Shown here piece by piece: positions 48,601 through 56,907 of a DNA stretch of 64,000 nucleotides (positions within the stretch are counted from its first letter, which is position 1; each line of letters begins with the position of its first letter). Below the pieces are notes generated by a model, which saw only the letters and a program-made list of their open reading frames with translations, had not been told where the DNA came from and searched no databases. The translations under genes and the position numbers were made by a program. The stretch covers positions 41,090-105,089 of the forward strand of contig CALCCE010000094.1 in the NCBI GenBank assembly GCA_937899835.1, read 5' to 3'. Source of the DNA: an uncultured Flavobacteriales bacterium (GTDB lineage: Bacteria > Bacteroidota > Bacteroidia > Flavobacteriales_G > Salibacteraceae).

Positions 48601-48976
48601 CGGTTGAATGTAGCGTGATCGGGCTTTGTGAGGTGACGTGAATTCCTCTGTATTCTATCGTTTGTGAATTTAACAGGGTGGCATTCCCAGGCAAAGTGAC
48701 ATACGTAGCATTCCCGGGGGTTACAGTGAAAGCTTGCGTGTAAGCCAATCCTGGAATTTCTACAAGGCCCGAAGTAGCTACCTGCGCATTGATGATTAGC
48801 GTTTGATATGGATTTAAGGTAAAGGTGGCGCCACCGTTTCGGGAAGCCAACCAAAAATCAGTGCCCTGATGCGGAATGGTATTTTGCCCTATCGCAACTG
48901 CAGACCACAGAAGGCTCCAAAAAAGGACAATCGCAACCGACCAATTGAAACGAGGGAATTGTTTGGGGAAGTCCAT
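45626..48976 (-). CDS. T9SS cargo: IgGFc-binding-like domain, eight Ig-like repeats, CHU_C type B sorting domain
   Basis: 1116 residues with a signal peptide (cut near AIGQ). Residues about 35-440 resemble the IgGFc-binding N-terminal domain found in secreted and adhesive proteins (IPHQGTDFWLASRNGG, then YHIESIFSFTVGLQDITGT and FMTLPSPGTLGEFHRVFA). From about 462 to 1015 there are eight Ig-like repeats of about 70 residues, each starting LGxDTxxCxxD and containing a YxWSTG core. The last 95 residues are a gliding-associated type B (CHU_C) sorting domain: FLPNSFTPNGDLLNDDF, then LLIFNRWGELIF and GVYLWLVRY. It should be exported through the T9SS and retained at or released from the surface. The ligand is unknown. 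Confidence 0.9.
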   Translation of the reverse strand: MDFPKQFPRFNWSVAIVLFWSLLWSAVAIGQNTIPHQGTDFWLASRNGGATFTLNPYQTLIINAQVATSGLVEIPGLAYTQAFTVTPGNATYVTLPGNATLLNSQTIEYRGIHVTSQSPITLHSTVRFDFIGAAGSALHYPIQQFDTSYIVNSFVDTTVALPNNVRPRGIVVAACDSTVIEIVPNMITAQNTQPGTPIVVTLNQGEAYHIESIFSFTVGLQDITGTTFRSLNNPPKPFGAFLSVPASYMGCQAFSDVSYEQMHGTTYWGTEFMTLPSPGTLGEFHRVFAAQNNTTVSFDGVVVATLQAGQYYDTTLTAATYITSTAPIDVLMVSKGYFCSNTTGDPEFTEILPIGEWITDFYYQSSFPLVFNPAHGLVLLSPTAQVGSVVVNGINQAANFNPIAGNPLYSLAQIPLAPGGVSVQAPGGIMGYYHELGTTNAGSSINWIGGTMLTNNPLELTLGPDTSICPGDTMVLDPGAGANNYVWSTGDTGQVLSIDTAGTFWFTATIDEISCYPTILTDTIVVDDSRPFFSLGVDTGLCSQDSFTLGVPSLPGGSFLWSGGQTTDSIAVGATGFYWAQLTDSSQCSFSDSIQLTYYTIDTVDLGVDTLVCSLDSIVLNGTTNASVSYLWSTGSTNDTLLVPGGSSVWVAVTDSNQCLSSDTIEVSLQNLPDFSLGSDTAFCVGDSLQLSGPGNMSVYQWSTGQSIPAIQVGATSTYSLAVSDSIGCSFADTLQLTVHPLPVFSLTNDTALCAGDSFTYTFPNPVWVPLWTDGTTGNSIIVNSNAGVIGASVTDNNQCVYTDSFNIQELPIPQPDLGNDTLLCQNEVLSWNVQQSGAQYLWNDGFTGSLRNVFDQGTFSVTVTSPNGCINFDSATVRRVRFDLGEDTSACSNDAVVLELPDSLGTGLWSTGDDASSTTVSNSGWVSVSVTYENCQLEDSLLVTLLPAPPPPNLIDTTVCQLDFQDGYPINAQVGSFNYLWSTGEQGAEIVATTPGIYSVTVSSGIGCSATASMAFDFDCPPGLFLPNSFTPNGDLLNDDFGAEAIGVSAYELLIFNRWGELIFRSTSLDQRWEGTHQGKASPVGVYLWLVRYELANGNGTFQQLEDRGSVTLLR

Positions 48977-49218
48977 GGGCGTGAAAAACTGGGTTCATAA
49001 AAATAGAACATATTCTTTTTCCATGTTTCGAAAACCGCATTATCATTTTACTAATCAATCACTTATGGCCCTTCATCTTGAATTAGAGTCAAAAAAAATC
49101 CAATAAAGTTTTCCTAACTGCCAACCCGAAGTCCACCATTCCCGTCTAACCTGTCGAACCACCTATTTACTTTTCCAATCCGTAACCCAAGCCAAATGGC
49201 TGCAAACTGTTTCACAAC

Positions 49219-52200
49219 ATGCAGATGCTTAGGAAGTACGGTTGGGCCTTCCTACTCATACTTTCGCAAACCGCCTTTGGGCTGTCGCCCGGCTTATCGC
49301 CCCCTACCCATGAATCGGGCATAGCTACAGCAAAGGCCAAAAACCCTTACACCAACTATTCTAGTCCGGCACTCCTCGAAATGGAGAAGTCGCCCATGGA
49401 CGTACCTTTCACCGATCCGTCGATCTTGAACCCTGGTCCGCCTGCCCCATCCGGGCTCACGACCAACACTTTTGTATCGCCCACCTCCTGCCCCACTGCT
49501 TGTGATGGCACTGCGGCACTTATCGCCTCTGGCGGTGTTCCCCCTTATTTGTTTTACTGGCCCCACCTCGCCCAATACAGTGATACCATCGGCAACCTTT
49601 GCGCTGGTTCCTACCCGGTGGTGGTCACCGACAGTGGGGGCAACCTCGACTCCGTTTGGATCGTGATTACCAGCAACAGTTCGCTTACGGTCACGATTCC
49701 TACGGTAATTCCCGACTCTGGGGGATGCTCAGGAGCATTGAGTGCCGCAGTTTCTGGTGGAACCGCACCCTATCAATACGCATGGTCTAATGGGTCAAGT
49801 ACTATTTTCGCCAACGGCCTCTGTGGTACTGCCAATTACTGCGTAACAGTAACGGACGACAACGGTTGTACGGCCGTACAGTGCGCCATGGTATTCTCCA
49901 CTGGTGGCTTTAGTCTTGGATCCAGTAGTTCCAATGCCAGCTGTGGAGGGACCTGCAACGGATCCATTACCGCCATGCCCAGCGGTGGAAGTGCCCCTTA
50001 TTACATTTATTTTCCCTCTTTGGGAATCAATGGCACCAACATTGCAACCGGCTTGTGTCCTGGTAACTATCCAGTGGTTGGGTTTGATAGCCTCGGCAAT
50101 TACGATTCTATCATTGTAACCGTTGGTCAAACCTCCAGTGTTTCGGCCATCATTGTTACCAATAGCCCTGATTCTGGGAATTGTAGTGGCGTACTTCAGG
50201 CAGCTGGCTCCGGAGGCACCGCCCCTTACAGCTATCTGTGGAGCAATGGACAAACCACCGCAAGCATCAACGGTTGCGCCTACCAAACCTATTGTGTTGT
50301 TGTTACTGATGCGAATGGCTGCACCGGGTCCATTTGTGATACCATCACAGGTGGGCAGGTATACTTATCGCAATGGAGTACTCCAGCCAGCTGCAACAGT
50401 GTTTGTGATGGCAGTGTGAACTTAGTAGCCAGCGGAGGGTTTCCACCCTATACCTTTTCTTTCCCTGGTTTGAGCCTCAATGGCGCTACAGCCACCGGCC
50501 TTTGTGCGGGAAGCTACACCGGTCAAGTCATTGACAATATCGGAAATGTAGCTACGGTGGTAGCGAACGTTAATCAACCCAACCCAATTGCCGTTTCCAT
50601 TGCAGCCAGTCTTCCTTCTTTTGGAGCTTGTAATGGCAGCCTAACGGGTTTCGCTTCTCTGGGCACCGCACCCTACCAATTCACTTGGTCGAATGGTGCG
50701 GTAGGACAATCTGTCTCTAACTTATGTCCGGGCAACTATTGCCTTACAGTAACCGATGCCAACGGCTGTACGGGCACCAATTGCTACACCCTGGTCACGT
50801 CCAACAACATGGCCGTCCAGGCTACTGGTACTGACCCAAGTTGCGCAGGTACTTGTGACGGATCTATCAGTGCTTCAGTAACGGGTATTGCTCCTCCTTT
50901 TCAACTATTTGTTTCCGGCTTAGGAGCAGTGAGTAGTCCTGTGACGGGACTCTGCGCAGGCAACTACTACGTGTATGCGGTAGATACGCTTTTTGATACC
51001 GTGGGTGTATCGGTCACGTTAACTGACCCTGCCCCTATTGGTATTACCTTGATTAGCGCGCAACCGGATACAGGAGCTTGCAACGGAAGTTTGTCGGTAG
51101 CAGTCGCGAATGCGGCATTGCCGGTAACCTATGCATGGTCCAACGCAGCTACCGGATCAACGATCAACAACCTTTGCGCAGGCAATTACTGTGTGACGGT
51201 TACCGATGCCAACGGGTGCACTGCCGTAGAATGTTACACCGTGTTGACTGCTAATTCTCTGGGGTTGACCATTAGTGTAGCCACTACCGATGCCAATTGC
51301 AACTTTGGTTGTGACGGAACGGCTCAATTGACCGTCAATGGAGCTACCGGACCCGTGTATTACAACTGGTGGTGGAACGTTGGTTCAGGCAGTTCAGCCA
51401 GCAACCTTTGTCCAGGTACCTATTATGTGGTGGTATCCGATACTTTCTATACCGATACCGTACAGTTCACCATCAATTCAACCGGACCTAATCCGGTGCT
51501 TTCGGTGGTCCAACCAGATAATGGCAGCTGTAACGGTGAATTGCAACTGACCATCAATGGTGGTACGGCTCCCTTCCAGATCAGCTGGTCAAATGGTGCC
51601 ACTGGTACCCTTAACCAAACCGGGCTGTGCAACGGTTATTACGATGTGATCGTTACCGATACCAACGGCTGTTTTGATACGACTACCATTACCTTACCGG
51701 CGGTGACGGGCTCCATCTCCTATGTTTTAAACAGTCAGGATCCTTCGTGCCCCTCCAGTTGCAACGGGTATGCTAGTCTACAAATCCTAAACAGTGCCGG
51801 ACCGGTGAATGTCAATTGGGTAGGTCTTAGCACCACCAACAACTATGTAACCGGCCTATGTCCTGGCGTTTACGATGTAGTCATTTCGGATAGCCTCACC
51901 TTGGATAGCTTGACCTTTACCATCAACCAACCTCCAAGTGCCGGACCTTTTGTCAACAACGTACAGCCCGATAACGGCACCTGCAACGGTTCAGCCACCA
52001 TCGCTTTGACCAACAGCACCCAAGCTCCTTTCAGCTATATCTGGTCGGATGGTACTACAGGACCGTCTATCAATAATGTGTGCGGTGGTATTTACTGCGT
52101 CACAGTAACCAGTTCTTACGGCTGTGTGGATACGCTCTGTGTGACCATTCCAGGGCCGGCTGGTTTAACGGTCAATGTGTTCTCTGCCAATACGATTTGT

Positions 52201-53388
52201 AGCAACACCTGTGATGGCGCAGCAACCGCGAGTGTAAGCGGAGGAACACCTCCTTATGCCTACCTCTGGAGCAATGGAGTTACCACCACAACTATTAATA
52301 ACCTATGTCCGGGCAACTATTCGGTAACCGTGACGGATGCCAATGGACAAACGGGTGTAGGCAGTGGCAGTGTACTTGCGCCACCTCCCATAACCGTAAA
52401 CATCACCTCCACCGATGCTGCCTGCGGAGCCAGTAACGGCACGCTCTCGGCCATTCCTTCGGGAGGAAACGGAGGTCCTTACTACTACAGCCTGAGCAAT
52501 GGGGTCAATGGAATTGGATTTTCCTTCTCCCAAAGTGGATTGCCCAGCGGTGGGTATGGGCTCATTACTTCTGACAGTGCCGGGTGCTCTACGGTAGACT
52601 CTATTTTTATCGGAGCCGTGGGCAACCTCAACGGTACCATTTCCGCTACTGCAGATACGGTTTGCCCGGAAGATACGGTGACGTTGTTTGCTGGTCCGTT
52701 GGTGAGCTGCTATCAATGGTACCTGAATGGCAACGTATTACACGGTGAAGCTTTTAGTTCACTGACAAACCTTGGCGGTGGCCAATACAGTGTTGTTTTG
52801 AGCGATTCTTCAGGATGTAGCGATTCGATTTTCTACACCGTTCAAGAACTGCCCGGAGCTACAGTAAGCTCTATCAATGGCCCTACGCAAGTACAGGCAG
52901 GGCAACAGTATGTGTACGATGTGGTGGGCCAAAATGGCTATACCTACATCTATAGCGTTTCGGGTGGCCAGGTAGTGAGTCCGGGCAACAACATCGCCAA
53001 AATTGAATGGGGCAATGGACCTACCGGAACCATTACAGTAACCGCCATTTCGCCAGACGGTTGCGTGGCCGAAACCACCTTGGTGGTGTACATCGGAATC
53101 ACCTCCGTAGCCGGCATCCAAGGCAGCAACCTCAACTTCAAGGCCTTCCCTAACCCTTACCAAGGAAGTACCCAACTCACCTTTTACCTCAGTGAAAGTG
53201 CGCTGGTACGTCTGGAAGTATTGGATTTGCTGGGCCAACAGGTAGCTGTGCTGGAAGAGGCAACGTTAGCACCCGGCCAGCAAGCGTTCACCTTTTCGGC
53301 TCGAAACACTGGTTTATCAGCTGGCTTTTACATTGCTCGCCTGCAAGTAGGCAGCACCACCAAAATAGTGCGACTGATAGAAAACTAA
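49219..53388 (+). CDS. SprB-repeat T9SS cargo with alternating cysteine-patterned modules
   Basis: 1389 residues, signal peptide at the start (MQMLRKYGWAFLLILSQTAFG; the ATG at 49225 is an equally possible start). From about residue 85 to 1150 it consists of SprB-type repeats of about 75 residues that alternate between two kinds: A modules (SCxxxCDG, PPY, TGLCxGxY) and B modules (CNGxL, GGTAPYxYxWSNG, NYCVTVTDANGC). Six A-B pairs are clear, followed by hybrid copies. The C-terminus (about 1304-1389) is a type A T9SS sorting domain, FPNPYQG to GFYIARLQVG. SprB repeats are known from the gliding adhesin SprB; this one is far shorter and may be an adhesin or surface-fibre protein. Confidence 0.9.
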   Translation: MQMLRKYGWAFLLILSQTAFGLSPGLSPPTHESGIATAKAKNPYTNYSSPALLEMEKSPMDVPFTDPSILNPGPPAPSGLTTNTFVSPTSCPTACDGTAALIASGGVPPYLFYWPHLAQYSDTIGNLCAGSYPVVVTDSGGNLDSVWIVITSNSSLTVTIPTVIPDSGGCSGALSAAVSGGTAPYQYAWSNGSSTIFANGLCGTANYCVTVTDDNGCTAVQCAMVFSTGGFSLGSSSSNASCGGTCNGSITAMPSGGSAPYYIYFPSLGINGTNIATGLCPGNYPVVGFDSLGNYDSIIVTVGQTSSVSAIIVTNSPDSGNCSGVLQAAGSGGTAPYSYLWSNGQTTASINGCAYQTYCVVVTDANGCTGSICDTITGGQVYLSQWSTPASCNSVCDGSVNLVASGGFPPYTFSFPGLSLNGATATGLCAGSYTGQVIDNIGNVATVVANVNQPNPIAVSIAASLPSFGACNGSLTGFASLGTAPYQFTWSNGAVGQSVSNLCPGNYCLTVTDANGCTGTNCYTLVTSNNMAVQATGTDPSCAGTCDGSISASVTGIAPPFQLFVSGLGAVSSPVTGLCAGNYYVYAVDTLFDTVGVSVTLTDPAPIGITLISAQPDTGACNGSLSVAVANAALPVTYAWSNAATGSTINNLCAGNYCVTVTDANGCTAVECYTVLTANSLGLTISVATTDANCNFGCDGTAQLTVNGATGPVYYNWWWNVGSGSSASNLCPGTYYVVVSDTFYTDTVQFTINSTGPNPVLSVVQPDNGSCNGELQLTINGGTAPFQISWSNGATGTLNQTGLCNGYYDVIVTDTNGCFDTTTITLPAVTGSISYVLNSQDPSCPSSCNGYASLQILNSAGPVNVNWVGLSTTNNYVTGLCPGVYDVVISDSLTLDSLTFTINQPPSAGPFVNNVQPDNGTCNGSATIALTNSTQAPFSYIWSDGTTGPSINNVCGGIYCVTVTSSYGCVDTLCVTIPGPAGLTVNVFSANTICSNTCDGAATASVSGGTPPYAYLWSNGVTTTTINNLCPGNYSVTVTDANGQTGVGSGSVLAPPPITVNITSTDAACGASNGTLSAIPSGGNGGPYYYSLSNGVNGIGFSFSQSGLPSGGYGLITSDSAGCSTVDSIFIGAVGNLNGTISATADTVCPEDTVTLFAGPLVSCYQWYLNGNVLHGEAFSSLTNLGGGQYSVVLSDSSGCSDSIFYTVQELPGATVSSINGPTQVQAGQQYVYDVVGQNGYTYIYSVSGGQVVSPGNNIAKIEWGNGPTGTITVTAISPDGCVAETTLVVYIGITSVAGIQGSNLNFKAFPNPYQGSTQLTFYLSESALVRLEVLDLLGQQVAVLEEATLAPGQQAFTFSARNTGLSAGFYIARLQVGSTTKIVRLIEN

Positions 53389-53414
53389 TCTTCATAGCGA
53401 TAGTTACAGCTGGA

Positions 53415-53441
53415 AGCAGCCCTCCCTTGGGAGTGGCTGCT
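53415..53441 (+). terminator. Hairpin terminator after the SprB-repeat gene
   Basis: AGCAGCC-CTCCC pairs with GGGAG-T-GGCTGCT (12 bp with one bulge) 26 nt after the stop. The following T-run is short. Confidence 0.55.
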
Positions 53442-53587
53442 TTCGGTGCTACATGACATTTTAGCCTTCCAAGAATAAATCCTCTAAAAATTGGCTAAAA
53501 AGATTCAGAATTTAACATTTCCCCGGGCAACTTCTTCACCAGCCTCCCCCGTCTGACTACCAAGTTTCACCCAAACTTAAACCATCT

Positions 53588-56500
53588 ATGACCTGTCTCT
53601 ACCACGCTAAACAGGTGTTGCGCGCTTGGTTGCTGATCGCTCTTTTTGCGATTGTTGGCAACACTTCTCTTTTTGCTTCCCACATTGCCGGAGTAGAAAT
53701 TAACTACAACTGCCTGGGTGGAACCAACTACGAGATAACACTCTCATTGTATCGTGACTGCTCAGGAATTCCTGCTCCACTTACTCCAACAATAAACTTG
53801 TCGAGTTCCTGCGGTGCATCGCAAAACCTGGTCTTGACCAATATTTCGGTAAGTGAAGTTTCGGACCTCTGCCCTAACCAATTGGCCAACTCTACTTGTA
53901 ATAGTGGTATTCTGCCTGGAATTCAAAGCTGGCAATATACCGGAACAGCCAACTTAGCAGGCTGTAATGATTGGGATTTATCCTTTTCCTCTTGTTGCCG
54001 AAACAGCTCTGTAAACCTTGCTGGTCAAAGCGGATTTTACATTCACTCTAACATCAACCTTGCCAATGGAGGTTGTAACAACTCTCCGGTATTTCCACAA
54101 AACCGACCCATTCCCTACATCGGCCTCAATAGTTCCCAAAACGTTTTGAGTTTTGTTGCTTACGATCCTGATGGTGATCAATTGCAATATTCATTGGTTT
54201 CTGCAATGGTTTCTCCTGCTCTTGCAGCTACTTATGCAGCAGGATACTCCGCTACCCAACCCATGGGCGCCAATGTTGCTAGTATTAACCCGAATACGGG
54301 AATGCTGACCATCAACAACCCATTATGGTTGGGCAACTATTTTGTAGCGGTAAAGGTGGAAGAGTTTGATAACGCAGGCAATTCGAAAGGCTACATTATT
54401 CGAGAAGCGCAGTTTGTAGTGGTCACTGCTACCAATCAAAACCCGGTAGTGAATGGCTCTATTTTTAATGTAAGTGGTGGAACACAGGTGGGCAATACCA
54501 ATATTATTCAATCCAATCCGGGATCGACGGTTTGTTTCGACATTCAATTCTCTGATCCAGATACGTTAGACTCGCTTGACGTGTCTACTACGCTGGGACA
54601 GATTTACCCCGGAGCTACGGTTACCCTTTCAGGCGTTAACCCAATTACGGCCACAGTTTGTGCGAGCATCCCTGTATTGGCCAACACTTCCCATGCCTTT
54701 ACCGTAACTGCTTCTGACAATGCTTGCCCCATTAATTCTAAAACTCCTGCGTGGGTGAAGATCTCACTTCCTACTGTGGTCGTGGCCAGCCCTGATGTGT
54801 CACTTTGCCTTGGCGATACGGCCCAACTGTATGCTACAGGCGATACCGTCTACACCTGGACCGTAATTAGCGGTGACCCAATCGTAGTGGGGACCAACTT
54901 TGGATGTACCTCCTGCGCCAGTACCTGGGCAAGCCCCTCGGTGCCTACTACCTATTTGGTAACTGGAGGAACTACCGGCACCAGTGATACGGTTACCGTA
55001 ACTCCAACAGCAGGACCCAATGTGGTGGCCAGCAACGATACTATTGCTTGTTTGAGCAATGGCTGCGTGACAGTTTCTGCTACCGGAGCATTCTCCTACC
55101 TGTGGAGCAATGGCGCAACGACAGATACTACACAGATTTGCACCCCAGGCACTTACACCGTTACCGGAACCGATTCCAACGGCTGTACCGGAGTAGATAC
55201 GGTTGTGGTTGCTTCTTATCCGGCGGTATCTGTTTCCTTGGGCAACGATACTACCGTATGTCCGGGTACCTGCCTTCCTCTGATCACCTCGCCAAACAAT
55301 TTGCCTTTTTATAATTGGTCTACCGCTGCTGCATCTCAATCAATCGGGATTTGTTCTCCAGGGTCTTATTGGGTGGTTGCTTCTGATTCCAATGGTTGCT
55401 TCGCGAGCGACACCATAGTAGTGAGCAATTATCCTACTCCCCCCCTTAGTGTGAGCAACGATACCTCCATTTGTTCCGGAGATTCTGTCTTGCTGAGTGC
55501 CAGCGGCAGTGGTACTTTCTTATGGTCCAACGGTGACATAGGAAGCAGCACAGTGGTCAATGCCGGTGGCACCTATGCGGTGACCCTCACCGATGCCAAC
55601 GGTTGTACTGCGGTGGATTCAGTAACGGTTTCAATGCATCCCAACCCTTCGGTGTATGCCGGACCGGATACGGTGCTTTGTATCGGTGATACCCTTACCC
55701 TTACGGCTACCGGAGCGCAAAGCTATGTGTGGAGCAATGGAGCGACTACCGCCAGTGCAGATTATACGATTCCTGGATTGGTAACCGTCACCGGTACCGA
55801 TTCCAACGGATGTACGGCTACCGACTCACTCTACCTGTTCCCCAACTCGTCCCGCTACGTGGCGGGCCATGTCACCGATTCGAACGGCAATGCCTTGACC
55901 AACACCTGGGTGTATCTTATCAAATACTTTAATGTCCAGGATTCGGTGGTCGCCCTCGACTCGGTGCTGACCGACAGCAACGGCTTCTACCTTTTCGGAA
56001 CAACCGAAACGGTGGTGTATGTGAAATCTGGACCAGACTCGGCAGCTTATCCTATGCAGGTGCCGACGTACCACGGCAGTGCTCCGGTATTTGTGCAGGC
56101 GGACAGCATTCTAACCGTCCCCTGCGACACCGCCTGGGCCGACATTGATAATCTGAGTGGCATGAACCCTGGAGGGCCGGCGTTTGTAGCGGGCTACGTG
56201 TATCAAGGTGCCGGCAAGACCGTGGGCTGCGAAGGCGATCCGGTGGTTGGCCTTTCTTTGGTACTGCTGAATGCCAATGGTGATTTAATGGCACAAACCT
56301 ACACGGATACTGACGGGAACTACCGTTTTGAAAATGTCTTGCCGGGAACCTATACCATTTGGGCAGACGACCCCAGCATCGACTTGTCGCTGGCTCCTAC
56401 GTTCACGATTGCCACTGGCGACAACGGATTGGACGCCAACCTGCATTACAAAAACAACACCTTAGAGCTGTGTGGTGGGGTAGGCATTGCTCCGGTATTC

Positions 56501-56758
56501 ACCGGATTGGAAAGTCTTCATTTCTTCCCCAATCCCAGCACCGGAGAAGTGACGTTGGAACTAAGTTTGACACAAGCCCAAACGGTAAACATCCAGGTGT
56601 TGGATGCCTTGGGAGCCACGGTTTGGCAACAGCAAGTCCCCGGAAACAATAAACAAATACGAGAAACTTTCAACTTATCAGCCCTTTCTACCGGCATCTA
56701 CTTTTTACAGGTACGTGCGGGAGATCAAAGCATGACCCGAAAATTGATCCTGCGATAA
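53588..56758 (+). CDS. T9SS cargo paralogue 1: N-terminal domain, 5 Ig-like repeats, regulatory-like region, type A sorting domain
   Basis: 1056 residues with a signal peptide (cut near LFAS). Residues 31-390 are a conserved N-terminal domain starting SHIAGVEINYNCLGG and containing YRDCSG, EVSDLCPNQ, CCRNSS and AYDPDGDQLQYSLVSA. Five Ig-like repeats follow (about 397-750; SVSNDTSICSGDSVLLSASG style). A CarboxypepD_reg-like region at about 754-960 (VTDSNGNALTNTWVYLIKYF, then a second AGYVYQGAG unit) leads to a type A sorting domain (HFFPNPSTGEVTLEL to YFLQVRAG). The first of three tandem paralogues. Likely a surface adhesin or matrix protein; no enzymatic motif was seen. Confidence 0.88.
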   Translation: MTCLYHAKQVLRAWLLIALFAIVGNTSLFASHIAGVEINYNCLGGTNYEITLSLYRDCSGIPAPLTPTINLSSSCGASQNLVLTNISVSEVSDLCPNQLANSTCNSGILPGIQSWQYTGTANLAGCNDWDLSFSSCCRNSSVNLAGQSGFYIHSNINLANGGCNNSPVFPQNRPIPYIGLNSSQNVLSFVAYDPDGDQLQYSLVSAMVSPALAATYAAGYSATQPMGANVASINPNTGMLTINNPLWLGNYFVAVKVEEFDNAGNSKGYIIREAQFVVVTATNQNPVVNGSIFNVSGGTQVGNTNIIQSNPGSTVCFDIQFSDPDTLDSLDVSTTLGQIYPGATVTLSGVNPITATVCASIPVLANTSHAFTVTASDNACPINSKTPAWVKISLPTVVVASPDVSLCLGDTAQLYATGDTVYTWTVISGDPIVVGTNFGCTSCASTWASPSVPTTYLVTGGTTGTSDTVTVTPTAGPNVVASNDTIACLSNGCVTVSATGAFSYLWSNGATTDTTQICTPGTYTVTGTDSNGCTGVDTVVVASYPAVSVSLGNDTTVCPGTCLPLITSPNNLPFYNWSTAAASQSIGICSPGSYWVVASDSNGCFASDTIVVSNYPTPPLSVSNDTSICSGDSVLLSASGSGTFLWSNGDIGSSTVVNAGGTYAVTLTDANGCTAVDSVTVSMHPNPSVYAGPDTVLCIGDTLTLTATGAQSYVWSNGATTASADYTIPGLVTVTGTDSNGCTATDSLYLFPNSSRYVAGHVTDSNGNALTNTWVYLIKYFNVQDSVVALDSVLTDSNGFYLFGTTETVVYVKSGPDSAAYPMQVPTYHGSAPVFVQADSILTVPCDTAWADIDNLSGMNPGGPAFVAGYVYQGAGKTVGCEGDPVVGLSLVLLNANGDLMAQTYTDTDGNYRFENVLPGTYTIWADDPSIDLSLAPTFTIATGDNGLDANLHYKNNTLELCGGVGIAPVFTGLESLHFFPNPSTGEVTLELSLTQAQTVNIQVLDALGATVWQQQVPGNNKQIRETFNLSALSTGIYFLQVRAGDQSMTRKLILR

Positions 56759-56775
56759 TTATCAATTCGGTTCTA

Positions 56776-56806
56776 GTCGGGCTGCCGGTGCCAAAGGTAG
56801 CCCGAC
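56776..56806 (+). terminator. Hairpin terminator after paralogue 1
   Basis: GTCGGGCT and AGCCCGAC form an 8-bp perfect stem around a 15-nt loop, followed by AATTTCCTTT. Confidence 0.6.
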
Positions 56807-56907
56807 AATTTCCTTTGAAATAGCAAACCATCATATCCATAAAAGCATCCTAAGGCGCCCACAACCCTGAAGATGCATCGTTCTTTCACCCATTAATACC
56901 TCCAACC

